Shown: positions 1 to 9,487, counted from the first letter of the stretch. The stretch: 64,000 nt of DNA from Rhodohalobacter sp. 614A (GCF_021462415.1 NZ_JAKEDS010000003.1:212643-276642), one strand, 5' to 3'. Notes: a model not told the origin generated them from the letters alone. Made by a program: numbers and translations.

Positions 1-357
1 CACAAGCCGGTCAGATTTGTCCACGGTTTCTGAAGTTTCAGCGAGCACCGAAGACCTCATAATGATTCGCGCCTGTATACGCACACCATTTTCAGTGGTA
101 TCGGTAATTTCTGCCGGAAAAGATTTTTTCTTTCGGAAAATAATGTACTCCGGGTTCGCCCCGTCGGGCAAACCGTTTACAATTAATGCAAGATCCGTCC
201 CCCTTTCCCGCACATCGGACTGTACAAGCGGTGCTTCGCTCCAGTGCCTGAAATTTGCCTGAATGACTTCAAGCCCCTCAATAGACGCTTCTTTGGCGGT
301 TGAACAGCCAAACAAAATTATTACAAATGAAATAATAGTAATAAAGATGACTCTCAT
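1..357 (-). CDS. Putative lipoprotein, 3' part beyond window edge
   Basis: The reading frame opens with ATG at 357 and stays open to the first base, giving at least 119 residues. The N-terminus is a hydrophobic stretch rich in Ile and Phe ending in a lipobox (LFGC), so the product should be a lipid-anchored envelope protein. The rest is a soluble, beta-rich-looking segment with no motif I recognise. It is transcribed divergently from the S41 peptidase lipoprotein at 440, and the 82-base gap must hold both promoters. Function unknown; the signal sequence and uninterrupted frame make it a convincing gene. Confidence 0.75.
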   Translation of the reverse strand, partial: MRVIFITIISFVIILFGCSTAKEASIEGLEVIQANFRHWSEAPLVQSDVRERGTDLALIVNGLPDGANPEYIIFRKKKSFPAEITDTTENGVRIQARIIMRSSVLAETSETVDKSDRLV

Positions 358-439
358 AAGTTTTAAATTATGTGAATTGAACTCTCATTGTTCTATCATA
401 TTATCCTTACATCATCAACAGATAATAAAAGAATATCGT

Positions 440-1948
440 ATGAAAAAAGTTTTTAGTATTTCACTGGCCCTCCTTTTTCTCTCAACTTTACTCAGCTGTA
501 AAGACAGTTCAACCGGCTCAGATGATGAAATTGAAGAAGCTCCCCAAGAAAAACAATTTGTGTGGGAAGCCATGAACTACTGGTATTACTGGCAGGAACA
601 AGTGCCAAAGCTAAGTGATAATAAAAGCTTTTTTGAAAATGAACAGGATTACCACAATTATTTGATGGATTTTAACCATCCCGAAGGTGTGTTCGAAGAT
701 TTACAATTCAATAAAGAAAATGGTTTTAGCGAGGCAGTATTAGCACAGTTTGGTGAAGACGATTTTTCATTTTTTATAGATGATTATAAGGTATTTCTGG
801 CCCAGCAACAGGGCGAGTCATACAATTTCGGATTTGAGTACGGTTTGGTTGGATTTGAAGGTGAAACTGAAATTTTCGGCTATGTTCAATATGTAATTCC
901 TGATACACCGGCTGAAGCTGCCGGAATCGAACGGGGAGATGTATTTAGCCACATTAACGGAACCCGATTAAACAGGAATAATTACGGAAACCTTCTTTCA
1001 TCAAGCAGTCTTGAACTCGGTCTTGCCGATTACAATAACCGTGTCATCACCCCCAATGGAGAAACAAAAACCGTTCAGGCTGGGGATGTATTCGAAGATC
1101 CCATTTATATGTCAAAAGTGATTAACACCGGAGCAGCCAGTGTGGGTTATTTACTGTACAATTCCTTTCAAAGAAATTCGCATCAGGACCTGAATGATGT
1201 GTTTGGGGAATTTAAATCCCAAGGAATTGACGAACTTGTTCTGGATCTTCGGTATAACGGCGGTGGAGCTGTGACTACAAGCCAGCTACTGACATCTATG
1301 ATTTCAGGCCTTGGAAGTTCAAATGAATTCGGACGCTACAGCTTTAATTCAAAACGGAATCCCCTTTATCAGGAAGTAGTCAGCTTTTTAGACGAAGGCC
1401 CTATTTATGATTCTGAAGGGAACCTAACAGACGCGACCTTTCCGATCAACAAACTTTCATTAGACCGCCTGTATGTTCTCACCAGTTACAGAACGGCCTC
1501 TGCAAGTGAATCGGTCATTAACAGCCTCCGGGCTTATATCGATGTGATTGTGATCGGCGATCAAACAGTTGGCAAAGATGATATTTCATTAACATTATTT
1601 GATTCTGATGTGCCATATCATGAGGGTGCAAATATCAATCCTACTCATAACTATGCATTACAACCGATTGTGGGGAAATTGGTAAACAGAAATGGAGAAT
1701 CTGAAGGTGAAGGCTTTTTGCCTGATTATGAAGTTATAGAATATGAATATCTGGAAAATCTCCCTCCTTTAGGCGATGAAAATGAACCGTTATTAGGCAC
1801 AGCGCTGACGGACATTAATGGTGGTATCATTGCAAAAACAGCTCAGACCCAATTCAGAAGAAAAGCCATCCAGTTTAGTACGGAAAATAACAGAGCGACT
1901 AATGGCATGTATATTTCTCCAGAAGATCTCAAAAAATTAAAAAAATAA
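440..1948 (+). CDS. S41 family peptidase (C-terminal processing protease-like), lipoprotein
   Basis: A 502-residue protease, probably periplasmic or outer-membrane anchored. I start it at ATG 440 because the next residues form a lipoprotein signal peptide (lipobox LLSC, Cys about 21); the frame is open further upstream but that part overlaps the divergent gene. A PDZ-like region lies near residues 130-210 (DTPAEAAGIERGDV), followed by the S41 core with the turn LDLRYNGGG. The TASASES motif supplies nucleophile Ser354, and Lys379 lies 25 residues later, the Ser-Lys spacing of E. coli Tsp. In this family the Ser/Lys dyad cleaves C-terminal regions of envelope proteins. Substrate unknown. A short sequence just downstream resembles the C-terminus of this protein. 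Confidence 0.9.
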   Translation: MKKVFSISLALLFLSTLLSCKDSSTGSDDEIEEAPQEKQFVWEAMNYWYYWQEQVPKLSDNKSFFENEQDYHNYLMDFNHPEGVFEDLQFNKENGFSEAVLAQFGEDDFSFFIDDYKVFLAQQQGESYNFGFEYGLVGFEGETEIFGYVQYVIPDTPAEAAGIERGDVFSHINGTRLNRNNYGNLLSSSSLELGLADYNNRVITPNGETKTVQAGDVFEDPIYMSKVINTGAASVGYLLYNSFQRNSHQDLNDVFGEFKSQGIDELVLDLRYNGGGAVTTSQLLTSMISGLGSSNEFGRYSFNSKRNPLYQEVVSFLDEGPIYDSEGNLTDATFPINKLSLDRLYVLTSYRTASASESVINSLRAYIDVIVIGDQTVGKDDISLTLFDSDVPYHEGANINPTHNYALQPIVGKLVNRNGESEGEGFLPDYEVIEYEYLENLPPLGDENEPLLGTALTDINGGIIAKTAQTQFRRKAIQFSTENNRATNGMYISPEDLKKLKK

Positions 1949-1969
1949 GTTTTCTTCCAATAGCATTAG

Positions 1970-2128
1970 TCCCTCTCTTTGGAACTCGAATTTCACCAAA
2001 CGAAACCACACAATTTCCGGGGAGAAGCTTTCAAAGACAGCCGCGATTTGCGCAAGTATGAAAAAGAGATGTATATCCTGCCAGAAGAGATAAAAAATCT
2101 CGGATTGAATGATGATTCCGCAGAGTAG
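1970..2128 (+). pseudogene. Probable remnant of a second S41 peptidase 3' end
   Basis: This frame is open from after a TAG at 1967 to a TAG at 2126 and has no plausible start codon or ribosome site. Its translation ends with an FRGEAF segment and then MYILPEEIKNLGL. The intact S41 peptidase immediately upstream ends with FRRKAI and then MYISPEDLKKLKK, in the same order and with similar spacing. The simplest reading is that a duplicated peptidase gene was deleted down to its last 50 or so codons. It could instead be chance coding-like sequence, because the match covers few residues. Confidence 0.4.
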
Positions 2129-2243
2129 ATAAAGAGAATTCACTTGGCATAAATCATCCTCCGTCTGCCCTTTTTATTCGGGTTTTATGTAATTTAAACG
2201 GAGGAGACGTTCTAATCACAACAAAATTGAGAGGGGTAGAACA

Positions 2244-2804
2244 ATGCCAAGGCCAAAGAACAAAGAGGAATTGTTGAAGCTCAGTCAAGAGAATTATCAA
2301 AAGCTAAATGATTACATCGATTCATTTTCTGACGAAGAAAAGCACGCTGATTTTCCCGAAGGTACGATGAATCGAAATATCCGTGATGTACTTGCCCACC
2401 TGCACGAATGGCACCTGATGTTTCTTGAATGGTACAGCGTTGGCATGCAACACAAGAAACCGGATATGCCCGCCAAAGGATTCACCTGGAAAACCCTTCC
2501 TGAATTGAATAAGAAAATCTGGGAAAATTATAATACATCTGATTTGGAAAACATTCGGAAGGCGCTGGATAAATCATATCAAGAAATCCGGAAAATTGTT
2601 GAACACCATACAGATAATGAACTTTTTGAAAAGAAACATTATCGATGGACCGGCTCTACATCTCTGGGAGCTTACCTTGTGTCAGCAACATCCAGCCATT
2701 ACGACTGGGCCTATAAACTGATCAAAAAAGCAAAGAAATCCTCGGTTTGTGACGTAAATGGACAAGGGGATTTATATCCCAAAGGTGCAATCTATGATGA
2801 TTAG
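2244..2804 (+). CDS. ClbS/DfsB family four-helix bundle protein (DUF1706)
   Basis: A 186-residue cytoplasmic protein. A good ribosome site (GAGAGGGG) lies about ten bases before ATG 2244. The sequence matches the ClbS/DfsB pattern: an N-terminal PRPKNKEELL segment, a helical core with the conserved DVLAHLHEWH stretch, and a late SSHYDWAYK motif. ClbS is the colibactin self-resistance hydrolase and DfsB relates to iron-sulfur biology, but most members are uncharacterised, so no reaction should be assumed. The last 20 residues (about 167-186) look like an added tail outside the usual domain. It stands alone between the S41 region and an esterase gene. Confidence 0.85.
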   Translation: MPRPKNKEELLKLSQENYQKLNDYIDSFSDEEKHADFPEGTMNRNIRDVLAHLHEWHLMFLEWYSVGMQHKKPDMPAKGFTWKTLPELNKKIWENYNTSDLENIRKALDKSYQEIRKIVEHHTDNELFEKKHYRWTGSTSLGAYLVSATSSHYDWAYKLIKKAKKSSVCDVNGQGDLYPKGAIYDD

Positions 2805-2864
2805 GAGATGTGTTTTTGAGTTTATTTTTCTTTATTGGTGGATAACAATAAACGATTTATAAAT

Positions 2865-3782
2865 ATGAAAAAAATTACTCTGTCCCTGATCTTTCTTTTT
2901 GCTTTCAATATTTCATACGGCCAAAAAGTACTTCCGCTCTGGCCGGATGAGATTCCAAATTCCCAACAAACGGACAAAACAGAAATCCACGAAATAAATG
3001 ATATTCTCAGAATTGGACAAGTTCAGGTACCTACACTGGAGATTTACCTACCTACCAAGAGGCATTCTACAGGCCAGGCTGTTGTAATTTGTCCCGGAGG
3101 TGGATACAGGATTCTGGCATACGACTGGGAAGGAACGAACATCGCCAAATGGTTAAACTCTAAAGGAATTGCTGCTTTTGTTTTGAAATACCGATTGCCA
3201 ATATCAGGATCTGTGGTCACTCCACACCAGGCTCCATTGCAGGATGCAAAACGGGCTATACGAACTGTTCGCGCAAATGCAGAAGAGTGGAATCTTTCAG
3301 AAAATAAAATTGGTGTGATGGGCTTCTCGGCCGGCGGACATCTGGCCTCTACCCTTGGCACACATTTTAACCGTGAAGAGACGATCGACGATAAAGATTC
3401 TATCGATACGATGAGTGCCCGGCCCGATTTTATGATTTTGGTTTATCCCGTGATTACAATGAAGGAATCCTTTACACACCAGGGCTCCCTGAATAATTTA
3501 CTGGGCGATAATCCTGACGACGAAATGATTGAATATTACTCCAATGAAACGCAGGTTACAGAAGAGACTCCCCCAACGTTCCTTATTCATGCTTCCGACG
3601 ATACCGCTGTACCTGTTCAAAACAGCCTGATGTTTTATAAAGCGTTGAATGAGAACGGAATTTCATCAGAGATGCATATCTATCCAGAAGGTGGACACGG
3701 ATTTGCATTAGGTCTCGGCAAGGGACATCTGCAAGGCTGGACCGACCGGCTTTACGATTGGTTGCAATATGTGGATAAGTAA
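2865..3782 (+). CDS. Secreted alpha/beta hydrolase (BD-FAE / acetylxylan esterase-like)
   Basis: A 305-residue esterase. ATG 2865 is preferred over an upstream TTG because it begins a Sec signal peptide ending in SYGQ. The alpha/beta hydrolase landmarks are all present: oxyanion-hole CPGGGY, nucleophile elbow GFSAGGH, acid residue in HASDDTAVP, and catalytic His in EGGHGF. Related proteins remove acyl groups from plant or algal polysaccharides, which suits a sugar-degrading organism, but the substrate cannot be read from sequence. It follows the ClbS-like gene by 60 bases in the same direction, without clear functional linkage. Confidence 0.85.
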   Translation: MKKITLSLIFLFAFNISYGQKVLPLWPDEIPNSQQTDKTEIHEINDILRIGQVQVPTLEIYLPTKRHSTGQAVVICPGGGYRILAYDWEGTNIAKWLNSKGIAAFVLKYRLPISGSVVTPHQAPLQDAKRAIRTVRANAEEWNLSENKIGVMGFSAGGHLASTLGTHFNREETIDDKDSIDTMSARPDFMILVYPVITMKESFTHQGSLNNLLGDNPDDEMIEYYSNETQVTEETPPTFLIHASDDTAVPVQNSLMFYKALNENGISSEMHIYPEGGHGFALGLGKGHLQGWTDRLYDWLQYVDK

Positions 3783-3918
3783 ACAGGTTGATTCACAAAG
3801 GTTTTGGATAGGTATCTGAGAATCATCGAGTGTATGTAGATAAGATATGCTCATGACATGAATGATTGAGAATATAATATCAGAATAACAATCTGGCAGT
3901 ACCTAAAAAATAGCATGT

Positions 3919-4260
3919 ATGAAATCTACAGTTTTAGCTTTGATTCTTTTTGTTGCCCCACTTCTTTTTTCAGCTTGCAGCACTACGAATGTAAAATCTT
4001 CAAAGGATGTTTTCCGTAATCAAATTGGTACGCTAAGTTGGAATGGACCACCCGCTGCTGATGGTGCCGGGATGCTTTTTATTGTTGATGAGGTGGAGTA
4101 CGGCGCGCCGGGCGAACCGGATGACTACTCCGATTATCTGGACGAGGGAGAACATGAAGTGATAATTAAAGCCGATTTTAAGTTAACCGGAGAAGAAACA
4201 GTCAGGGGTTGGGGAGTTACATTCCCCGAGATTGAGTTTATTCGAATTAAGAAGTACTGA
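3919..4260 (+). CDS. Small putative lipoprotein
   Basis: A 113-residue protein starting at ATG 3919. The first 20 residues form a lipoprotein signal with lipobox LFSAC, so Cys20 should be lipidated. The remaining roughly 90 residues are acidic and appear beta-rich (VIIKADFKLTGEETV), perhaps one small sandwich fold. I do not recognise the family. It sits alone between an esterase and a convergent M23 peptidase gene; both gaps exceed 130 bases, so it is probably monocistronic. Confidence 0.7.
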   Translation: MKSTVLALILFVAPLLFSACSTTNVKSSKDVFRNQIGTLSWNGPPAADGAGMLFIVDEVEYGAPGEPDDYSDYLDEGEHEVIIKADFKLTGEETVRGWGVTFPEIEFIRIKKY

Positions 4261-4424
4261 TTGATGGGAATGGAAGCAGAACGTTCACAAAACAGAACTA
4301 TGAAAAAAGAAGTCGTTGTGAGCAAAGCGAAGCAATCCATAGCTTGATCAACGGAAAAAATTACTAAACGTTATCCACTTCTTTCATCTCATTAGTAAGA
4401 ATCTTCAGGGATTAAACCTTCTCT

Positions 4425-5558
4425 TTAAAGTGGAAGAACCAAACTTTCGTGAATGTAGGCTTTCATCTGCTGCTCAGTTTTTATGTGCCTCCAGTTTCCG
4501 GCGTGTCCGAGAACATGCAGAGTATCACCCCGGGTGGCTTCTCCTATTTTTAATCCATCGAGAGATGCTGCTGTCCGCAAGTTGGCAACAGCTGAATTCA
4601 CGACCAGTTGCCGTTGACCGGTTTCATCGGCCAGTTCTTGAATTTCTGGTAGCTCTCTCTCAAAAATAAATGGCATAGGATTAACCGCTCCGCCACGCCC
4701 ATAGATACCAAAATGAAGGTGTGGAGGCGTCGTTCTGGCATTGCCCGTATTCCCGACAAATCCCAGCGTATCACCCACATCCACACTTCCTGAACCGGAT
4801 ACCGCTACACTGTCCAGGTGGGCATAGTAGAGAGATTTTCCGCCAAACAATTCCGTTCGCAGCCATACCTGCTTTCCGCCCAAACCGCGTTCTCCTGTAT
4901 AACGAATGCGCCCGTTTGTCGCAGCAACAACGGGAGTGCCACGCGGAGCAAAGATATCAACGCCTTCATGTTGTCTTCGTCCTGCATCTCTCGGATCACC
5001 CCAAAAACTTCTGATTGCCGAATTGCTGTGTCCGGCTACTGGAAACAGGTATGACGGCTGAGTATACGCCCGCATGCGAAACGGGGTTTGAACATCAAGC
5101 GCCGGTTGAACCAGTATTTTATAGATACCCGTATCCTTCACTTCAAAACGGACCATTCTGTCATCCGGCCCATTTTGTTTTACGAGTTCATAGCTATTCA
5201 AACTGTCATCAGTCTGACGGAAAAAATCAACAAAGATCCGGGCATTCACAGAGTCTGCCGCCATTTCAAAATGAAATATTTCTCCATGCTCCAAATCTAT
5301 TTCATAACTGTAAACATTGATCTCATTTCTTTGAAAGTGGCCGATTTCCCAATAGGGTGGCAAAATTTTAAGGCTATCCCCCAGACTCCTTTCATAAGCT
5401 CTTTGCCATTCATTGAATTGCGGATGATTCTCATTGAACTCCCGGGAGTAAACCTCTCTCGGTGAAGGCGGATTAATCAGGTCTTTAATCCTGGTACACG
5501 AGGAAACCAACAGAATCAAACCGAGAATTAATAGAAATAAGTAACGACTGGACAGCAT
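4425..5558 (-). CDS. M23 family metallopeptidase with C-terminal SH3 domain, lipoprotein
   Basis: A 377-residue peptidoglycan endopeptidase-like lipoprotein. The start at 5558 gives a clean lipoprotein signal with lipobox VSSC; the frame extends 12 codons upstream but without a signal-like sequence. The M23 (LytM) zinc site is visible as HEGVDIFAPRGTPV and PPHLHFGIY, with the expected YYAHLD segment between. A bacterial SH3-like domain follows (VANLRTAASLDG to the end), typically used for cell-wall binding. In this family the enzyme cleaves peptide cross-links in the periplasm. Convergent with the small lipoprotein gene. Confidence 0.88.
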   Translation of the reverse strand: MLSSRYLFLLILGLILLVSSCTRIKDLINPPSPREVYSREFNENHPQFNEWQRAYERSLGDSLKILPPYWEIGHFQRNEINVYSYEIDLEHGEIFHFEMAADSVNARIFVDFFRQTDDSLNSYELVKQNGPDDRMVRFEVKDTGIYKILVQPALDVQTPFRMRAYTQPSYLFPVAGHSNSAIRSFWGDPRDAGRRQHEGVDIFAPRGTPVVAATNGRIRYTGERGLGGKQVWLRTELFGGKSLYYAHLDSVAVSGSGSVDVGDTLGFVGNTGNARTTPPHLHFGIYGRGGAVNPMPFIFERELPEIQELADETGQRQLVVNSAVANLRTAASLDGLKIGEATRGDTLHVLGHAGNWRHIKTEQQMKAYIHESLVLPL

Positions 5559-5682
5559 ACATAATGGGCCATAAGTTTCAGATATCCTATCCACTTAAAT
5601 CCGAATGAAGCCTCTCTTGTTCCAATACATCCGTCAAAAAGCAGATCAATGAGATATGTGGTCATATTCGGAATGAACTGCA

Positions 5683-6207
5683 TCATTCATCCATTCGCTC
5701 ATAGAAAATGCGCCAGTTCAATGTCCATGTCTCACCGCCATCTGTTGAGGACTCCCAATCCCACGTCAAAGAACCATTTGTGATATCGTAGAAAACCATC
5801 CGCTGAGTGATTCTGCTGCCATCTTCACGTTCAGAAATTTCCGTTTGAAAGATCCGTTTCTCGCCGTCAACTTTACCGGTAAAATCGAAATAGCCGCCTT
5901 GGTTGTCGGCCCAGACCTGTTTCCATAGGTTCAGTCTTGGTTGATAAACAGAAATACTGGTGCCTTGAAATCCGGTATTCTGTCCTTCCAATATTCTAAA
6001 ATTTTCCCGAATGACTGTACCATCTAAGATTCTTTCGATGTGATTTGTACCCTTACCCATTCCATTGCCTTCCTCCCAGCTTACTTTCCATTTCCCCACC
6101 CAAAAATCAAAATATTCGGAGGGTTCACGATCATCCATTACGTTTTGAGAATGGCATTGTATCGATAAACCAAAACTTAAGGCGAGGAACAAAAATGTAT
6201 ATTTCAT
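5683..6207 (-). CDS. Secreted DUF1579-like (calycin-type) protein
   Basis: A 174-residue exported protein. The start at 6207 gives a signal peptide ending near CHSQ; the longer frame to 6294 adds only non-signal sequence. The mature part begins with FDFWVGKW and continues in alternating beta segments rich in Trp and Tyr, which resembles the small beta-barrel DUF1579 family. No catalytic residues are evident and the ligand is unknown. It is divergent from the TrpF-like gene, with about 98 bases between the starts. Confidence 0.6.
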   Translation of the reverse strand: MKYTFLFLALSFGLSIQCHSQNVMDDREPSEYFDFWVGKWKVSWEEGNGMGKGTNHIERILDGTVIRENFRILEGQNTGFQGTSISVYQPRLNLWKQVWADNQGGYFDFTGKVDGEKRIFQTEISEREDGSRITQRMVFYDITNGSLTWDWESSTDGGETWTLNWRIFYERMDE

Positions 6208-6305
6208 AAGATCTCTTTTTGTGGATATCATAAAATGACAATTAGAAATGTAAATATTCATCACCTCAATCCGAATTGTTTGTGACGAAGACAATCTATT
6301 AAATC

Positions 6306-6956
6306 ATGAAACCCCGAATTAAAATCTGCTGTATTTCATCTGAGCATGAAGCTAAACTCGCAATCGATTTTGGGGCTTCTGCCATTGGGCTGGTAGGCAA
6401 AATGCCAAGCGGGCCCGGATGTATCGATGACCAAAACATCCGGCAGATCGCCGCCCAAGTACCTCCACCAATAGCTACTTTTCTTTTAACGAGCGAAACA
6501 GATGGTCCCTCAATCGTAAAACATCATTTGAGAACGGCTACAAATACCATCCAAATTGTGGATACACCAAAAAGAGGAACCCATGAATATCTGAAAGCCA
6601 ATCTGCCAAATGTAAAACGTGTTCAGGTGATTCATGTACTTGATGAAACGTCTATTGATACAGCCGCATCTTTCTTTGATGAAGCCGACGCCTTACTGCT
6701 GGACAGTGGGAACCCAAATTTGAAAATAAAAGAACTTGGCGGAACCGGCCGGGTCCATAACTGGAAGGTCAGCCGTAAAATTGTAGACCAATCACCCATT
6801 CCTGTTTTTCTCGCCGGTGGTTTAAATCCGGAAAATATAAAAAATGCGGTTGATACCGTTCAGCCTTTTGGCGTGGATGTGTGTAGTGGAGTTCGCACAA
6901 ACGGATCACTAGATCCACAAAAACTTGAAAAATTTATGGCGATGATAATGAAATAG
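6306..6956 (+). CDS. Phosphoribosylanthranilate isomerase-like protein (TrpF family)
   Basis: A 216-residue TIM-barrel protein. It keeps the two TrpF catalytic positions: a Cys in KICC (8 or 9) and Asp133 in LLLDSGN. Near the C-terminus FLAGGLNPENI and GVDVCSGVR correspond to the phosphate-binding strands. Unlike standard TrpF, the loop after strand 2 reads LVGKMPSGPG where VFYPKSPR-like sequence is usual, and the gene is not next to other trp genes. It may be a working isomerase of a divergent subgroup or a paralogue with another substrate, so I give no symbol. Divergent from the DUF1579-like gene; AT-rich sequence follows. Confidence 0.75.
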   Translation: MKPRIKICCISSEHEAKLAIDFGASAIGLVGKMPSGPGCIDDQNIRQIAAQVPPPIATFLLTSETDGPSIVKHHLRTATNTIQIVDTPKRGTHEYLKANLPNVKRVQVIHVLDETSIDTAASFFDEADALLLDSGNPNLKIKELGGTGRVHNWKVSRKIVDQSPIPVFLAGGLNPENIKNAVDTVQPFGVDVCSGVRTNGSLDPQKLEKFMAMIMK

Positions 6957-7191
6957 ATGCATATAAATTATCATTTCTCTAGCACTTAAATAATTAAGGT
7001 ATGATCTATATTTATTTTATATAAAACACATCAACATATTGAGCAACAAATAATTAGATCGTTATTCATTGTATTCATTCTAACTTAAATAAGTTAAGTT
7101 CTCCCTCCTTTTATGGTAATTGAGCCTACTTCAGTACATAAAATGATTCGATTAAATCTTTAATCAATAAATTACCAGACATACCCATTAC

Positions 7192-7446
7192 ATGAATCAA
7201 AAAACACGTAGCTTCTATCCTCTTGAAGTAAATGCTGATCAACAAAATGATGAGGAAAACAATTTAGAAAACTTGGATTATTATGACTTCCGAAGAAATT
7301 TATTTCGGAACTTTTTGCAAGTATTGAAGTCCGCTACTCTATCTGTAAGAAGGATTTGTCAAAAGATTCAGAGCCCAAAAAAAGTGCTTAATGAATTTTA
7401 TTTTTCAAAGAAAATAAGTATGATGAAGTGGGTTAAGAGAGCGTAA
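7192..7446 (+). CDS. Small hypothetical protein
   Basis: An 84-residue frame starting at ATG 7192. The first third is acidic and Asn-rich; the last two thirds are strongly basic (RRICQKIQSPKK, MKWVKRA), with no signal peptide or membrane segment. There is no obvious ribosome site, and it is flanked by about 230 bases of AT-rich non-coding sequence on each side. I do not recognise it. It could be a small nucleic-acid-binding protein or chance. Confidence 0.4.
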   Translation: MNQKTRSFYPLEVNADQQNDEENNLENLDYYDFRRNLFRNFLQVLKSATLSVRRICQKIQSPKKVLNEFYFSKKISMMKWVKRA

Positions 7447-7677
7447 ATAATCACTGATCTCGTCATCACCAATCTGATTTATTTAACAGAAAGATACAGG
7501 TTGGCTGTATATACTCGGATGACAGTGATCTTCGTTTTTTATATGTAACATTTATTAAAGAAAACAATCTTATTCTTGGAAATAAGATCACGGTGGCTTA
7601 AAAAATTTTAATATATTTAGCGAAACACGTACGCCAGCTTTTTTATAAGATTTAGCAAGGTTCAAAGTCGATTCTAC

Positions 7678-8625
7678 ATGAAGCAGCAAACTATCTTGGT
7701 TATTGATGATGAGAAATCCACTCATGTATTGCTTAAGGCTATGCTCGGCAAAGACTTTAAGCTTATGTTCGCCGAGAATGCCCAAAGAGGAATTGACCTT
7801 ATTGCTGAACACTCCATCAATCTTGTATTGCTCGATATTCAAATGCCGCAGCTTTCCGGTATAGAGCTTCTGGAATCGATTATGACCGACACTGCGCTCC
7901 GAAGTATCCCGGTTATGGTTATGACTGGAAAAGCGACCGAGGAATTAGAAATCAAAGCGAAAGAACTTGGAGCGGTAGACTTTGTGTCCAAGGAATTTGT
8001 CTTCTCCAATAAAGATGAGTTCATTCTCCGGCTGGAAGCAAACCTTCTCGAAGAAGGCAAGCAGTTTCATATGTCCACACGGTACAAGCAGGACTTTAAG
8101 ATGATCATCAAGAAAATCATGACCGAGTCCATTCATGGTGATTTCTTTTCTGCCTGCCGCAAACTTGCCGTGGGACTGATGAATTCTTTTGATATTGATT
8201 ACATATCATTCTGGAAAATTCAGAGCTCGAAGCCAAGCCTGATTCTCTCTATTGGCGACCGACAGCCCGAGAATTTCGGCCCAAACGAATTGATGTCTGA
8301 GCGAGCTTTCCGCGATTTGGCCCGAACTAAACGGCCTTACATGACAAATAATCCACGTTCCGAGAAAAAAGGTGTCTTTGCGGATACATCCAAAGAGCTG
8401 GGATTGAGTTCAGAAATTGGCATTCCTCTCTTTAAAATTGATAAAGAAACCTTCACAACGAATGGCATGGTTATCCCTGGAGAAACTCCACTGTTCGGGT
8501 TTGTTATCTTAAAAAGAAACCGGGTCTTCACGACGAAAGAATATAAATTGTTATCCCGTTTTGTAATTCAAACCGGTACCATTCTTTGGGGCCTTTATCA
8601 AAAATTGTACTCGAATAAGGCTTAA
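7678..8625 (+). CDS. Response regulator with REC and GAF-like domains
   Basis: A 315-residue cytoplasmic signalling protein. Residues 1-120 are a receiver domain with acidic pair Asp10/Asp11, phospho-acceptor Asp53 (LLDIQMP), Thr83 and Lys105 (FVSKEF), so it should be phosphorylated normally. Residues about 145-305 resemble a GAF domain (DYISFWKI, FGFVILKRNRVFTTKEYKLLSRF). There is no DNA-binding or enzymatic output domain, so it probably works through protein contacts or ligand sensing. No histidine kinase gene is adjacent; it is an orphan regulator. Confidence 0.85.
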   Translation: MKQQTILVIDDEKSTHVLLKAMLGKDFKLMFAENAQRGIDLIAEHSINLVLLDIQMPQLSGIELLESIMTDTALRSIPVMVMTGKATEELEIKAKELGAVDFVSKEFVFSNKDEFILRLEANLLEEGKQFHMSTRYKQDFKMIIKKIMTESIHGDFFSACRKLAVGLMNSFDIDYISFWKIQSSKPSLILSIGDRQPENFGPNELMSERAFRDLARTKRPYMTNNPRSEKKGVFADTSKELGLSSEIGIPLFKIDKETFTTNGMVIPGETPLFGFVILKRNRVFTTKEYKLLSRFVIQTGTILWGLYQKLYSNKA

Positions 8626-8758
8626 ACTTTTGACAAGAGAACTGTTTTCCAGACAGCGTTACCACTCCTCTCCCCTTTGAATACTCGCTAAGCTTTTTTT
8701 ATTGGCAAATTTGAACGTACATTTCATGCAAATGGAGGCTTATAGGGAATAGGGATTG

Positions 8759-9487
8759 ATGAAGGCATTTCTGGTACCTGCAAATTTGGATGTGGTGGTT
8801 ACTTCGTATGGAGGCGCCGGAACAACATTTTTTATGGAGTTTCTGTCACAATTCAGAACTATTAATCACCTCCATGATACGGGAAACCTGAAGCACACCG
8901 CTTACCCTCCTGTTTCCATCAAACCGTCCCAGAAATTTATCTATTTGTTTGGTGATCCAATCCATGCGACCATTTCGTTGTTCAATAGAAATTTTCATCA
9001 TTTACACTCCATCAAAATTCAACAGGGATCGAATATAAATTCTCCAATACCAGAATCCATGACCCTTGAGGAATATGCAACCGAGGGCGTTGACAGGTTT
9101 GGTTTCTGTAACCATTTCTATAATTGGTATCGCAGCACGAGCTTGAATCCAATCCTGTTTATACGCTATGAAACACTTTATGAAAATCTGCCTGCTATTT
9201 TTGATTTCTTAGAACTGCCACAATCCGCTCTTGAAATGTTTCCCGAAAGGAAAGTGAGAAATTCTGTGGAAAAAGAAATCTCCAGCGAAACACTCCGTCA
9301 ACTCGAAAATATGTATGGAAAGTTTCAAAATGAGCTTAGCAAAATTCCTGATATTGAAATACGGAAGGGAAAAGAGACGAATATTTTAAAGAGATTTCTC
9401 CATTTTTCCAGGTTCTACGTCATTTATGGAATCTTCAAATCAAGAAGGAAAATGAAGCGTTTGTATGAGGAAAAGATCAAAAAATGA
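8759..9487 (+). CDS. Sulfotransferase-like protein
   Basis: A 242-residue protein; the start is ATG 8759, immediately after a TTG. The N-terminus VVTSYGGAGTTFF looks like the 5'-phosphosulfate loop of PAPS-dependent sulfotransferases, and IYLFGDPIHATISLF followed by ILFIRYETLYENL matches the later conserved region of that fold. Such enzymes sulfate glycans or other acceptors, but the loop is atypical, so the activity is an inference. The C-terminus is basic. It overlaps the following glycosyltransferase-like gene by four bases (ATGA), implying translational coupling and a shared substrate such as a surface glycan. Confidence 0.6.
   Translation: MKAFLVPANLDVVVTSYGGAGTTFFMEFLSQFRTINHLHDTGNLKHTAYPPVSIKPSQKFIYLFGDPIHATISLFNRNFHHLHSIKIQQGSNINSPIPESMTLEEYATEGVDRFGFCNHFYNWYRSTSLNPILFIRYETLYENLPAIFDFLELPQSALEMFPERKVRNSVEKEISSETLRQLENMYGKFQNELSKIPDIEIRKGKETNILKRFLHFSRFYVIYGIFKSRRKMKRLYEEKIKK

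Noticed and set aside
1937..2143. 68-codon minus-strand frame after the S41 gene
   Set aside because: The plus strand here resembles an S41 C-terminus, and the minus frame overlaps the S41 stop with no start signal.
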